From NCBI RefSeq assembly GCF_002910915.1, contig NZ_NEUF01000068.1, forward strand, positions 1 to 64,000: a DNA stretch of 64,000 nucleotides, written 5' to 3'. The translations under genes and the position numbers were made by a program. This stretch comes from Streptomyces sp. SM10 (GTDB taxonomy: Bacteria; Actinomycetota; Actinomycetes; Streptomycetales; Streptomycetaceae). This document shows, piece by piece, positions 49,026 through 58,576 of the stretch. The notes under the pieces were generated by a model, which worked only from the letters and a program-made list of their open reading frames with translations, was not told the DNA's origin and did no database searches. The stretch's first letter is position 1, and the number at the start of each line of letters is the position of its first letter.

Positions 49026-50605
49026 CAGCGGCCCACCGTGCCCACGCTGTACTCACCCGTGGCCTTGGCGTCGCCGTGCTTGATCTTCATCTGGGCCACG
49101 CCCCGGCCCTCGGGGAACACCTTCCGCCAGTCGCCGGTGACGTGGAGTTCGTCGGTGCCCATCATCGCGACGACGTCGAGCCCGGCCTGGTGGGCCTTGT
49201 AGGCCTTGCCCCACAGGTTCGCGTACGCCTGGGAGTGGATGATGTGCATCCAGTCCGGGCGCGCCATCTCGCGGTTGTGGATCGACTCCCCCATGGTGCT
49301 GATGAACTTGCTGTACATGGCCTTGACGTACTCCAGGGTCAGCGTGTCCTGGTTCTCGATCGCCTCGTCACGGGCGGCGGACAGCAGCTTGCGCAGCGCG
49401 TCGAGGAAGTTCTCCGTCGCGCCGGAGGTCCAAGACTCGTGGATGACCGGAGCGTCGGTGAGGCCGTACTTGGGGTCGGCGAGGCGCTGGAGGAGGCGCA
49501 GTGTGCTGTTGGTGATCCAGAGGGCGCCGGGTTCGTCGCGGTCGCCGATCGGGTCGGGCAGGTGCGGGTGTGTCCAGGGGGCGGGGGTGATCAGGTGGAC
49601 TCCGGAGCGCTTCGGCTCGACACCGTCGGTGCCGGTACTGTGCTCGAGTTTCCCGATCGGCAGCCAGCACTTGAGCGCGGACAGGTAGGCGGCGTTGACG
49701 TCCAGGGCGGTGACCTTGATGTCGCCGGGGGCGCGCAGGGAGTAGCCGGGGTGGTGGAACTTGGGGCGTGCTTCCCAGATCTGGTCGGGGTCTTTCTTGG
49801 ACGGCTTCTTCAGGATGTCGGGGAGGGCCGGGTAGGCGGTGTAGTCGTAGCGGCCGGTGGCTCGGGTCTCGTTGAACAGGTGCATGACGTCGGGGATCGC
49901 CCGCTTGATCAGCGCCTTCAGTGCCGCTTCCTCGTCCCCGCCGGCCCGCTCGGCTTCCTCGTGGACGGCGCGGCTGATGAGGAGGGTGGTGTCGGCCTGG
50001 GCGCGGGCGGCGCTGCGGGCGCGGCGCTCCGGCCGGTTGGGCAGGGGTGCCGGGGTTGGTGAGGCGGGCGCGGGTGCCGCCGGGGCTGCGGCCGGAGTGC
50101 TCGGCGCGGTCCCGGTGGTGTGTGGGGCGGCGGCGGGGCTAGCGGGCTGGCACAGGGCGCCGGAGTGCAGGGGGCGGCCGTCGGTGGACTGGTAGGTCGT
50201 CTCGATGCCGCAGCGGACGCAGGGGCCGGGGTCGCCCTCGATGGCGTGCCCGTCCGAGCCCCGCAGCGTCTGCGGTGCGGCGGCGAACGCGGGAGGCACC
50301 GGGGCCGGATCCGCGGTGTGTTCAGGGGTGGGGTCGGGGGTGGCTGCGGGTGCGGGGGCGGCCGGGCAGATCTCTGCGAGGCCCTTGAGGAGCTTCAGGT
50401 ACGGCAGACGTCCGGGCGGGGTCGGATCCGAGTGGCCGGTCTCCCAGTTGGCGACCGTGGTGCGCCCGACGCCGACGGCTGCGGCGACCTGGGCGCGGGA
50501 CAGGTTCGCGGCCTCGCGCAGGCGCTGGCGCTCGGCCGGGGGCGGGATGGAGGCGTTCAACCGGGCCTCTTCGAGGAGCGCTTCCACGCTGTTCTCTTCA
50601 CTCAT
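49025..50605 (-). CDS. tap: Telomere-associated protein (Tap)-like
   Basis: A 526-aa protein. The N-terminal HTH (RLREAANLSRAQVAAAVGVG, RTTVANWETGHSDPTPPGRL) is followed by a Pro/Ala linker with CVRCG, a helical part, and a C-terminal domain containing ITVTALDVNAAYLSA-like sequence (VTALDVNAAYLSALKCWLPI) and MMGTDELHV. The last two resemble the polymerase/exonuclease-like core of Streptomyces Tap, which binds telomere foldbacks and recruits Tpg. It is shorter than S. lividans Tap (about 740 aa). Operon with the Tpg-like gene; divergent from a long helicase. Confidence 0.7.
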   Translation of the reverse strand: MSEENSVEALLEEARLNASIPPPAERQRLREAANLSRAQVAAAVGVGRTTVANWETGHSDPTPPGRLPYLKLLKGLAEICPAAPAPAATPDPTPEHTADPAPVPPAFAAAPQTLRGSDGHAIEGDPGPCVRCGIETTYQSTDGRPLHSGALCQPASPAAAPHTTGTAPSTPAAAPAAPAPASPTPAPLPNRPERRARSAARAQADTTLLISRAVHEEAERAGGDEEAALKALIKRAIPDVMHLFNETRATGRYDYTAYPALPDILKKPSKKDPDQIWEARPKFHHPGYSLRAPGDIKVTALDVNAAYLSALKCWLPIGKLEHSTGTDGVEPKRSGVHLITPAPWTHPHLPDPIGDRDEPGALWITNSTLRLLQRLADPKYGLTDAPVIHESWTSGATENFLDALRKLLSAARDEAIENQDTLTLEYVKAMYSKFISTMGESIHNREMARPDWMHIIHSQAYANLWGKAYKAHQAGLDVVAMMGTDELHVTGDWRKVFPEGRGVAQMKIKHGDAKATGEYSVGTVGR

Positions 50606-50620
50606 GCCGCGACCCTAGCG

Positions 50621-50652
50621 CATTTGGACGACATCCGGAGCCAAATTGGACG
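50621..50652. promoter_or_regulatory. Candidate control site between tap and the helicase
   Basis: TTGGACG occurs at 50624-50630 and again at 50646-50652, and TTTGG/CCAAA form a short inverted repeat between them. It lies 16 bases upstream of the Tap-like start, so autoregulation by its HTH is possible. Weak evidence. Confidence 0.35.
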
Positions 50653-50779
50653 TTCAGTGAACAAGTATTGTGCGAGTGCGCTACGGTCGTCATCAGCACA
50701 ACGGAACGGCGGGCAGCGAGGCAAGGGCCTCACGCCGGCCAGTGCTTCAGGAACCGCTGGTCGTGAGGGAGTGGTGGGT

Positions 50780-53398
50780 ATGCAGGGTGGTATCTCGCTT
50801 CGGCCGCATCAGGTCGAGGCCGTCGACTCGATCATCGAGGGCCTCTCGCTCCCCGTGGACGGCTCCGTGCCCGCCCGGGGGCGGCGCGGACAGGTCCACA
50901 TGTCCACCGGCTCCGGCAAGACCATCACGGCGGCCTTGGCGGCACTGCGCATGGTCCCGCGCGGGACGGTCGGCGTCCTGGTCCCCACCCTCGATCTCCT
51001 GACGCAGACCGTGGAAGCCTGGCGGGCGGTCGGACACCAGGCCCCTGCGGTCGCGGTGTGCAGTCTCGGGGCCGATCCGCTGCTGGACGCGCTCGATGTG
51101 CGGTGCACGACCAACCCCACCCAACTCGCCCTGTGGACCGCGCAGGCCGGGCCCATGCTCGTGTTCGCGACGTACGCGAGCCTGTCCCCACAGGGCCTCG
51201 TCGACGACCAGGGCGACCCGGAAAACGGCGACGCGGCACCGGGCGTGCTGGAACGCGCGCTGCGCGGCTCCTACGGCCAGACCATGCGCCCCTTCGACCT
51301 CCTGGTCGTCGATGAGGCGCACCGCACCTCGGGTGACCTCGGCAAGGCGTGGGCGTCCGTGCACGACCAGGCGCGGATCCCTGCGGAGCGGCGGCTGTAC
51401 ATGACGGCCACCCCCCGCCTGTGGGAGGCATCGCCCGGAAGTGCCGGCGCGGACGAGAGCGGCGGGCGCCTGGTCGCGTCGATGGACGACGTCGATCTGT
51501 ACGGGCCGGTGCTGTTCGAGTTCGGGCTGATGGAAAGCGTCGAGCGCGGCATCCTGGCCCGGTTCGAGATCGACGTGCTGGAGATCCGGGACCCGCAGGC
51601 GCCGGGGCCGGACGCGTCGGTGGAGGAGCGGCGCGGCCGACGGCTCGCCGCGCTGCAAGAGGCGCTGCTCAAGCATGCGGATGAGTCGGGGGTGCGGTCG
51701 TTCATGACGTTCCACACCCGGACCCTGGACGCTATGGCATTTGCCCGCGCGCTGCCGGAGACGGCCGCGGAACTCCACGCCACCGACCCCGTCACCTACC
51801 CGGGCCGGGTCGGGGCGGAGTGGCTGTGCGGCGAGCACCCCGCCGCGCACCGCCGGGTCGTGCTGGGCAGGTTCGCGGACGGCATCGACGCCGCCGGGTG
51901 GGTCACCGACCTCGGAGTCCTGTCCAGCTGCCGGGTGCTCGGTGAGGGCGTCGACATCCGGGGCAAGCGCGGCGTCGGCGCCGTGGTGTTCGCCGACACC
52001 CGCAGCTCTCCCGTGGAGATCGTCCAGATCACCGGGCGGGGCCTGCGCCAGGACCCCGGAGAGGGCAAGGTCGCGCGGCTGATCGTGCCGGTCTTCCTGG
52101 AGCCGGGAGAGGACCCCTCCGACATGATGGCGTCCTCCAGCTACCGCCCCCTGGTCTCGGTGCTCCAGGGCCTGCGCGCTCATGACGAACGGGCCATCGA
52201 GCGCATGGCGCTGAGCACCACCACCGCCCGGGGCCGGGCCACGTCCGTCGTCGCGCTCGATCCGGTCCACGAGGACGACGGCGTCCAGGAGGTCAACGCC
52301 GACCACGACATCGAGGCGGCGGCCGGCGCTGAGGGCGCCACGGGCGAGGAGACAGCAGAGGCCGCCGCCCAGGACGGTACGGACGACGAAGCGACCGAGG
52401 AGGAGCACCCGGGCGCCGGCGTACCCCTGCTGCGGTTCTCCCTCCCCCGCGATCCCGGTGCGGTCGCCCTGTTCCTGCGCACCCGGGTCCTGCACCCCGA
52501 CTCCGAGGTCTGGCTCACCGGCTACAACGCCCTGCACCACTGGGTGCGCAAGCACAGCAACGCCCAGGTCCCGCTCGACGCGTCCGTGGAGCTCGGCGAG
52601 GACGGCATCACGTATGCGCTGGGCGCATGGGTCAGCGAGCAGCGCCGCGCGTTCCGGCTCGGCACCCTGAAAGCCTGGCGGGCCGATCTCCTGAACGAGG
52701 TAGGCATGGTGTGGTCCGTCGCGGACGCCGGATTCTGGCGCAACCTCACCGCGGCCCGGAACTACCACTCGGTGCACGGCAGCCTCGCCGCCCCGAAGGA
52801 CGCGATGGTGGACGGGGTGGCGGTCGGTCAGTGGCTCGCCAATCTCCGCAAGGCCGGCGGACTCGGCAAGGACCAGGACCGGGCCGCACAGCGGCGGGCC
52901 GCGCTGGAGAGCATCGACCCGGACTGGTGCCCCGAGTGGTCCACCGAGTGGCAGCGCCACTACGCCACCGCACGCGCCCTGCTCTCCGAAGAAGGCGGGC
53001 TGACCGAGGTCCTGCCAGGCGTGATCGTCCACGGCTGCGACATCGGCGCCTGGATCAACCGCCAGCGCGAGCACACCGTATGGGAGAACCTGCTCCCCGA
53101 ACAGCGCCAGCGGCTCGAAGACCTCGGGCTGACCCCCCTGCCCCCCGCGCCGGCCAGGAAGAAGGCCGCGACGACGAGCGGGGCATTCGAGCGGGGCATC
53201 CTCGCCCTGGAGCAGTACAAGGCCCGCACCGGAAGCCTGACCGTCCCCCGAGCCCACATCGAAACGGTCGTCGTCGACGGCCAGGAACACGCTGTGAAAC
53301 TCGGGGTATTCCTCACGAACAACAAGACCCGCCGGGCCAAGCTCACCGCCGACAAACTCGCCGTCCTCGCCGCCCTCGGACTGGAATGGGCGGCGTAG
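50780..53398 (+). CDS. DEAD/DEAH-box helicase with helicase-associated repeats
   Basis: An 872-aa SF2 helicase. Motif I is MSTGSGKTITAAL, motif II is LLVVDEAHRTSG, motif III is YMTATPRLW, and motif VI is QITGRGLRQDPG. The Q-like region SLRPHQVEAV stands at the start. After an acidic linker (residues about 520-570) come three or four helicase-associated (HA) repeats of about 65 residues, each with Trp at fixed places (LGAWVSEQRRAFRLGTL, VGQWLANLRKAGGL, IGAWINRQREHTVW). Such helicases are a hallmark of Streptomyces ends (TtrA-like) and linear plasmids. GTG 50771 is an alternative start. Divergent from tap-tpg. Confidence 0.8.
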   Translation: MQGGISLRPHQVEAVDSIIEGLSLPVDGSVPARGRRGQVHMSTGSGKTITAALAALRMVPRGTVGVLVPTLDLLTQTVEAWRAVGHQAPAVAVCSLGADPLLDALDVRCTTNPTQLALWTAQAGPMLVFATYASLSPQGLVDDQGDPENGDAAPGVLERALRGSYGQTMRPFDLLVVDEAHRTSGDLGKAWASVHDQARIPAERRLYMTATPRLWEASPGSAGADESGGRLVASMDDVDLYGPVLFEFGLMESVERGILARFEIDVLEIRDPQAPGPDASVEERRGRRLAALQEALLKHADESGVRSFMTFHTRTLDAMAFARALPETAAELHATDPVTYPGRVGAEWLCGEHPAAHRRVVLGRFADGIDAAGWVTDLGVLSSCRVLGEGVDIRGKRGVGAVVFADTRSSPVEIVQITGRGLRQDPGEGKVARLIVPVFLEPGEDPSDMMASSSYRPLVSVLQGLRAHDERAIERMALSTTTARGRATSVVALDPVHEDDGVQEVNADHDIEAAAGAEGATGEETAEAAAQDGTDDEATEEEHPGAGVPLLRFSLPRDPGAVALFLRTRVLHPDSEVWLTGYNALHHWVRKHSNAQVPLDASVELGEDGITYALGAWVSEQRRAFRLGTLKAWRADLLNEVGMVWSVADAGFWRNLTAARNYHSVHGSLAAPKDAMVDGVAVGQWLANLRKAGGLGKDQDRAAQRRAALESIDPDWCPEWSTEWQRHYATARALLSEEGGLTEVLPGVIVHGCDIGAWINRQREHTVWENLLPEQRQRLEDLGLTPLPPAPARKKAATTSGAFERGILALEQYKARTGSLTVPRAHIETVVVDGQEHAVKLGVFLTNNKTRRAKLTADKLAVLAALGLEWAA

Positions 53399-53552
53399 GA
53401 ACCCGGCCCCAGGGATGGAAGGTGGAGCGGTCGCCGCCGCCGCGGGCGGCCAGCTCGCCCTCCTCACCATCCCGATCCGGCTCGCCATCAGCCCCCGAGC
53501 ACAGCCCGTTTCGATTCCTGAACCGGGGACGCGGGGAACCCGGCCTGGTGGT

Positions 53553-54035
53553 CTACGGGACGGACAGTGGTCCGGTGGCGGCCGTGATCCACTGGCGGTA
53601 GGCGGCCACCCGGGTGTGAATAGTCGGGGAGCTGGTGGCGCACCCGCTGCTGGCGGTGATGACGCCGATGAGGATCGGTCTGCCGTCGGCGTGCTCGACC
53701 ACCGGGCCGCCGCTGTCGTACTGGCAGGTGTCGCTGCCCGCGGTGTACGTGCACAGCTGGGTGGAGCCGTTCAACTGCGGGTAGGTGGCTCTGCACTCCT
53801 TCGGGGGGACCACGCTCAACGGCACCTTCCGCAGTCTGCTCGACACCGGCCCGCCGTACGACGCGCTTCCCCATCCCAGGGCCTCGACGGTCTTGCCCGC
53901 GTGCGAGCTGGCGATGGTGTCCAGCTGGATCGGGCGGACGGCATCGTTCAATGTCGCCGGCCGGCGCAGCTTGATCAGCGCGATGTCGTTGAGGTTGGTG
54001 CAGGGCCCGAGCGTTCTCGCGTGACGAGACGTCAC
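53553..54035 (-). pseudogene. Trypsin-like serine protease, N-terminus missing
   Basis: It carries the catalytic Asp (NDIALIKL) and Ser (TCQYDSGGPVV) of chymotrypsin-fold proteases, plus the C-terminal VAAYRQWI helix. The signal peptide, propeptide and catalytic His are absent: the sequence stops near 54035 at CGTGACG AGA CGTCACG, a small palindrome, shortly before the ISAs1 transposase. The GDSGGP motif has Tyr for Gly. A truncated remnant. Confidence 0.7.
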
Positions 54036-54087
54036 GCTCGCCCCAAGGTGGACAGGTTGTCTGAGTTGCGGGAGTGGTGAAAACAGA

Positions 54088-54140
54088 GCACGGCCCCTGA
54101 TGATCGAGGTGTCTAAGCCGGATCATCACAAGGGCCGTGC
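54088..54140 (+). other. Hairpin at the 5' side of the ISAs1 transposase
   Basis: GCACGGCCC (54088-54096) and GGGCCGTGC (54132-54140) are perfect reverse complements; inner TGATGATC/GATCATCA segments extend the pairing. It lies directly before ATG 54144, so it may limit transposase translation or form part of the element end. Confidence 0.5.
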
Positions 54141-54143
54141 CAC

Positions 54144-55334
54144 ATGCCATCCTCCCCGATACCCGTCCTCTCACGCCACCTCGGCCAGGAGGTTCTTCCC
54201 GAACCGGCCGCCGATCCGGACCGCTATGTCGCCCTTGCCGACTTCCTCGACCGGCTGCCGGATCCGCGCAGGCGCCAGGGCCGGCGTTACCGGCTCGGCG
54301 CCCTCCTCTCGCTCTGCTCCGCCGCGGTACTGGCCGGCGCGGTCACACTCGCCGCGATCACCCGCTTCGCCGTCGGCCTCGACCCGGACCTGCACCGTCG
54401 ACTCGGCCTGACACACGGCGTCCCCCGCTCCTGCACCCTGGGCCGGCTCCTGGCCCGCCTCGACGGCGATGCCCTGGACACAGCCATCGGAACCTGGATG
54501 AACCTTCAGCTCAGCGACGACAGCCCGGCACCGGCCTCGGCCAGACCGTCACTGCGGGCCATCGCCGTCGACGGCAAGGCCCTGCGCGGCTCACGCACCG
54601 CCACCACAGCCGCGGTCCACCTGGTCGCCGCGCTCGTCCACGGCGAACGCGCCATCGTCGCCCAGCGCCAAGTCTTGACCAAGAGTAACGAAATAACCGC
54701 CTTCCGACCCCTCCTGGAGCCTTTGGACCTGCGGGACACGGTGGTCACCTTCGACGCGCTCCACACTCAGCACGACCACGCCCGCTTCCTCGTCGAGGAG
54801 AAGAAGGCGCACTACGTGGCCGTGGTGAAGGGCAATCACCCCACCCTCCAGGCCCAGCTGAAGCAACTGCCCTGGCGGGACGTGCCCCTCCTGGACAGAA
54901 CCCGCGAGCGCGGACACGGCCGCGACGAGATCCGCCGGCTCAAGGCGGCCGCCGTCAACGGCCTGCCTTTCCCCCACGCCGGCCAGGCCCTGCAGATCGT
55001 CCGACGCCGCCGTGACCTCCGCACCGGGAAGGTCAGCATCGAGGGCGTCTACGCGGTCACCGACCTGACCATGCACCAGGCCACGGCCCCGCAACTCGCC
55101 CAATACGCCCGCGGGCACTGGGAGATCGAGGCACTGCACAACGTCAGGGACACCACGCTCGCCGAGGACGCCTCAAAAATCCACACCGGCAACGCACCCC
55201 GCGCGATGGCCACCTTCCGCAACCTCGCCATCGGCCTCGCCCACCTCATCGGCTGGCGCAACCAGGCCGCCGCAGCCGATCACTACAGGTCACACCCCGG
55301 TCACGCATTCGACCTCGTTACGCCCACCGGCTGA
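54144..55334 (+). CDS. ISAs1-family transposase
   Basis: A 396-aa transposase. N-terminal DDE_Tnp_1-associated domain ([33 protein letters not shown]), then [13 protein letters not shown] (first Asp), [20 protein letters not shown] (second Asp), [12 protein letters not shown] and [21 protein letters not shown] (Glu), the usual ISAs1 signature HWEIE-x-LHNVRD. Length is normal. It lies between a truncated trypsin gene and the metabolic segment, and seems intact. I could not define its inverted repeats with confidence. Confidence 0.88.
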   Translation: MPSSPIPVLSRHLGQEVLPEPAADPDRYVALADFLDRLPDPRRRQGRRYRLGALLSLCSAAVLAGAVTLAAITRFAVGLDPDLHRRLGLTHGVPRSCTLGRLLARLDGDALDTAIGTWMNLQLSDDSPAPASARPSLRAIAVDGKALRGSRTATTAAVHLVAALVHGERAIVAQRQVLTKSNEITAFRPLLEPLDLRDTVVTFDALHTQHDHARFLVEEKKAHYVAVVKGNHPTLQAQLKQLPWRDVPLLDRTRERGHGRDEIRRLKAAAVNGLPFPHAGQALQIVRRRRDLRTGKVSIEGVYAVTDLTMHQATAPQLAQYARGHWEIEALHNVRDTTLAEDASKIHTGNAPRAMATFRNLAIGLAHLIGWRNQAAAADHYRSHPGHAFDLVTPTG

Positions 55335-55632
55335 GAACGCCCGCGCCTTGGGGGACCTCCGAACTCTCTGTACGAAGAGCGAAAACGCCAAAGCAAAAGG
55401 CGGAGAACGTACGCGAGTGAGCGGAATTCCCGCACACCGTTCCCCCCGGAAAGAGAAGCGGGACATGTGCGAGCAGTACGCCTCGCGAGCGTCCCACGCT
55501 TTCATTCGGCGGGTGCGGCACCATCGGCGAAGGCCGCCGTTACGTCCCCGGGGCGCCCCGCGCCACCGTGTCGCGGTGCACCGGTCTCCCCGTACCGGAG
55601 AAACCGGAAATGCCACGGAGTGCGGCGGCCGG

Positions 55633-56784
55633 TCAGTCGAGGTAGTCCTCGGCCCCGCCCTCGCGCACGGTGTCGAGGGTGAAGCAGTGGAACCCTCCCC
55701 CGAAGAGGCGGCGGTGCCGGTGGCGTACCGGCACGACGGTGAACTTCGCCCTCTCCAGGGTCCGGACGAGCTCGGGGCTGGCCTCGTTGACCAGCACCGT
55801 CTCCGGATCGACGGACAGCACGTTCAGGTCGATGAAGGGACTGGTCAGGATGAGTGCGTCGTCGTCGTACCGCGGGAAGCCGTTCTGCGTGGGGGTCGGG
55901 GCGACGATGCGGTCCCAGCGGCGCAGGGCGGGCGGCAGGGCGTCGGCGACCGCCTCGGAGCGGACGAGCAGCAGGCCGGGGCGCAGGGCCAGCACCATAC
56001 TGTCGATGTGGCTGTCGCTCAGCCGGTGGACACGGTGGATCCGGAAGCGGCCTTCGAGGTGGCGTTCCAGCCAGGTGACGGCGAGTGCGTGGTTCTCCGT
56101 CGAGACGTTCGCGACGATGTCCCGGCCGAGCCGGAGGCACTGCGCCGCGTCGAACATCATCTCCGGGCCGACGTCCCAGGGAGAGGGGCTGGGTTCCGCG
56201 ATCGGCTCGGTCGGTCCGCCGACGGTCGCGGTCCGCACGTAGGAGAGGTCGAACGAGGCGTCCGTCATCAGCGGGCGGGGCATCGTGGTCCAGCGGCAGC
56301 CGCGCCGGAAGTACTCCTGGAACAGCGGTTTCAGCATCTGGGTCTCGAAGTAGCGGGAGCGGATCATCGGGGGTGTCTCGATGATCTCGTCACCGAGGAC
56401 GAGCGTGTTGTCGCGGATGTTGAGCGGCGGTACGACGGAAGCGGACCAGGCCGGGGTGGTGACCTCGGCGGTTCCGGCGGGCAGCGTGCGGGGGCGGTGG
56501 ACGGTGACGCCGAGGTCGCGCAGCGTACCGGCGAGGCCTTCGAGGTCCTCGTTCAGTTCGTCCACGTAGCGCCGGGCCACCGGCAGCCGTTGCCGGTCGG
56601 CTCCCTCGCTCCGTGAGGAGAGCCGGGGGTAGTACCACTCGGACCGGCCGGGGTTGTCCTGGGCGAGGTTGTCGTGGAAGAAGAGGTCGAACGAGAGCTC
56701 CCGCTCGTGCGAGACGTAGTTCTCCGCGGAGCCGACCACGACCTCGCGCAGGCGCGACCACTCGTCGAAACTGTTCAGAAGCAT
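55633..56784 (-). CDS. Glycine/inosamine-type amidinotransferase
   Basis: A 383-aa enzyme that moves an amidino group from arginine to an amine. Motifs: VVVGSAENY at the start, PPLNIRDNTLVLGDEIIETP, FDAAQCLRLGRDIVANVS, RVHRLSDSHIDSMVLALRPG (catalytic Asp/His pair), and near the C-terminus GGGFHCFTLDTVRE with the active-site Cys (C367). Length and motifs fit the StrB/CyrA group of specialised metabolism rather than creatine synthesis. It is divergent from the P450 gene over 301 bp and is the first of a cluster of metabolic genes. Confidence 0.85.
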   Translation of the reverse strand: MLLNSFDEWSRLREVVVGSAENYVSHERELSFDLFFHDNLAQDNPGRSEWYYPRLSSRSEGADRQRLPVARRYVDELNEDLEGLAGTLRDLGVTVHRPRTLPAGTAEVTTPAWSASVVPPLNIRDNTLVLGDEIIETPPMIRSRYFETQMLKPLFQEYFRRGCRWTTMPRPLMTDASFDLSYVRTATVGGPTEPIAEPSPSPWDVGPEMMFDAAQCLRLGRDIVANVSTENHALAVTWLERHLEGRFRIHRVHRLSDSHIDSMVLALRPGLLLVRSEAVADALPPALRRWDRIVAPTPTQNGFPRYDDDALILTSPFIDLNVLSVDPETVLVNEASPELVRTLERAKFTVVPVRHRHRRLFGGGFHCFTLDTVREGGAEDYLD

Positions 56785-57085
56785 GCAGGGAACCGCCTAC
56801 TCGTCGGGGTGGCCGGCCGGCCGTGAACTCCACAGAGCTCTCGCCATCGTCACCGCGGCCCGGCCTGCGCCGGTATCAGCGACTTCCGCCGTTACGGCAC
56901 GGATCTTCTTTTCACATGACTCCGCGGTGAGCGATCGTGCGACATTGAGGTACCGGAGTTGCGGAGGGACTACCGGAAGCAGGCGGCGGAGGAGACATCA
57001 TCCGGCTGAGGCCCTTTCCGGACCCGCAGCGCTCCGGAATTCCGGGAATGGTCGAATTCGTACTCTCGCGAGATGAGGAAGGGTC
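56785..57085. other. Divergent promoter region of the metabolic genes
   Basis: 301 bases between the amidinotransferase and P450 starts. No ORF on either strand looks real. GAGGAAGGG at 57074-57082 is the ribosome site of the P450. Promoters for both directions should lie here. Confidence 0.4.
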
Positions 57086-58291
57086 ATGGGTGACCCGTTG
57101 CACACCGTCTCCACACTGCCCGCGGCACGGCGGGCCGGCTGCCCCTTCGACCCTCCGGCGGAGCTGCTCGAAGCCCGGCGGGACGGTCCGCTCAGCCGCT
57201 ACACCTTCCCCGGCGGTCACCTCGGCTGGCTGGTCACGGGGTACGACCTGATCAGGTCGGTGCTGGCGGACCCCCGGTTCAGTTCGCGGCGGGAGTTCAT
57301 GCGTCATCCGACCGTCGACTACGGCGGCCTGACGCTGCCGCCGGTGCCGCCGGGTGAGTTCCTCCTCATGGACGACCCGGAGCACAGCCGCTACCGCAAG
57401 CCGCTGATGGGGAAGTTCACCGTGCGACGGATGCGGCTGCTTACCGAGCGCGTCGAGCAGATCACCGCCGAACACCTGGACGTCATGGCGGAGTCGGGCC
57501 CGCCCACGGATCTGGTGAGCGCGTTCGCCCAGCCCGTCCCGGCCATGATGATCTGTGAACTGCTGGGCGTGCCGCACTCCGACCGGGCCTCCTTCCAGGC
57601 GCAGTTCGAGTCCTTCATGGACGCCGAGGCGCAGGAGGAGGACGCCGTCGCCGCCTACACGGAGACCCGGCACCGGCTCGGCGAGCTGGTGGCCGCGAAG
57701 CGTGCGCACCCCACCGACGACGTGCTCAGCGAGCTCACCGACAGCGACCTCTCCGACGAGGAACTGCGGGGCATGGCCCTGGTCCTGCTCGCCGCCGGCC
57801 TGGACACCACGGCGAACATGCTGGCGCTGGGGACCTTCGCGCTGCTGCGCCACCCGGAGCACCTCGCCACGCTGCGCGCCGACCCCGGGCTCGCCGACCG
57901 GGCCGTGGAGGAACTGCTGCGCTACCTCAGCGTCGGCAAGACCTTCATGCGGACGGCACTGGAGGACGTCCGGCTCGGGGACCACACCGTCGAGGCCGGT
58001 TCCTCACTCATCCTGTCCTACAACACGGCGAACCGGGACCCCGAGCGCTTCGCCGACCCGCATGTGCTCGACTTCGGGCGGCAGGACGGCGGGCACGTGG
58101 CCTTCGGGCACGGGATCCACCAGTGCCTGGGCCAGCAACTGGCGCGTGTCGAGATGCGCGTCGCCTTCCCCGCGCTGGTCAACCGCTTCCCCTCGCTGCG
58201 GCTGGCCGTGCCGGCCGGGGACATCGCGCTGCGTACGGAGCTGTCCGACATCCACGGGGTGAAGAGTCTCCCGGTCACCTGGGACGGGTGA
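57086..58291 (+). CDS. Cytochrome P450
   Basis: A 401-aa class I P450. The I-helix LLAAGLDTTANM (A/G-x-D-T-T), the ExxR at EELLRYLS, the K-helix region and the heme loop VAFGHGIHQCLGQQLAR (C347) are all present. Length and motifs fit CYP105/CYP107-like enzymes of Streptomyces specialised metabolism. It is followed after 2 bases by its ferredoxin, so the pair is probably a redox unit hydroxylating a pathway intermediate. Confidence 0.9.
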   Translation: MGDPLHTVSTLPAARRAGCPFDPPAELLEARRDGPLSRYTFPGGHLGWLVTGYDLIRSVLADPRFSSRREFMRHPTVDYGGLTLPPVPPGEFLLMDDPEHSRYRKPLMGKFTVRRMRLLTERVEQITAEHLDVMAESGPPTDLVSAFAQPVPAMMICELLGVPHSDRASFQAQFESFMDAEAQEEDAVAAYTETRHRLGELVAAKRAHPTDDVLSELTDSDLSDEELRGMALVLLAAGLDTTANMLALGTFALLRHPEHLATLRADPGLADRAVEELLRYLSVGKTFMRTALEDVRLGDHTVEAGSSLILSYNTANRDPERFADPHVLDFGRQDGGHVAFGHGIHQCLGQQLARVEMRVAFPALVNRFPSLRLAVPAGDIALRTELSDIHGVKSLPVTWDG

Positions 58292-58293
58292 CC

Positions 58294-58497
58294 ATGCGGA
58301 TCGAGGTCGACGGCGAACGCTGCATCGGGTCCGGGATGTGCACCCTGACGGCGGGTGAGGTGTTCGACCAGGACGCGGACGACGGCCGGGCCGTCGTCCT
58401 GCTTGCCGAACCTCCCGCCGGCCTGCGGGAGGCGGTCCTGGAGGCCGTCGGGCACTGCCCGACCGAGGCGATCAGGCTGCGGGCCTCGGGCGCGTGA
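58294..58497 (+). CDS. P450-associated ferredoxin
   Basis: A 67-aa ferredoxin with C10-x5-C16 and C55 followed by P (HCPTEAI), the pattern of Streptomyces 3Fe-4S (or 4Fe-4S) ferredoxins that feed electrons to P450 enzymes. It begins 2 bases after the P450 stop and is certainly co-transcribed with it. Confidence 0.88.
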   Translation: MRIEVDGERCIGSGMCTLTAGEVFDQDADDGRAVVLLAEPPAGLREAVLEAVGHCPTEAIRLRASGA

Positions 58498-58576
58498 CAC
58501 CACCGTGCCGTGCGGAGCGGGGCCGGGGCTGCGTCCGGCCGCCCGTCCCCCGCTCCGTCCGTGCCCGGGCTCCGGC

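Noticed and set aside
50747..53488. 913-codon minus-strand ORF opposite the DEAD/DEAH helicase
   Set aside because: No motifs; arises from absence of stops in high-GC antisense.
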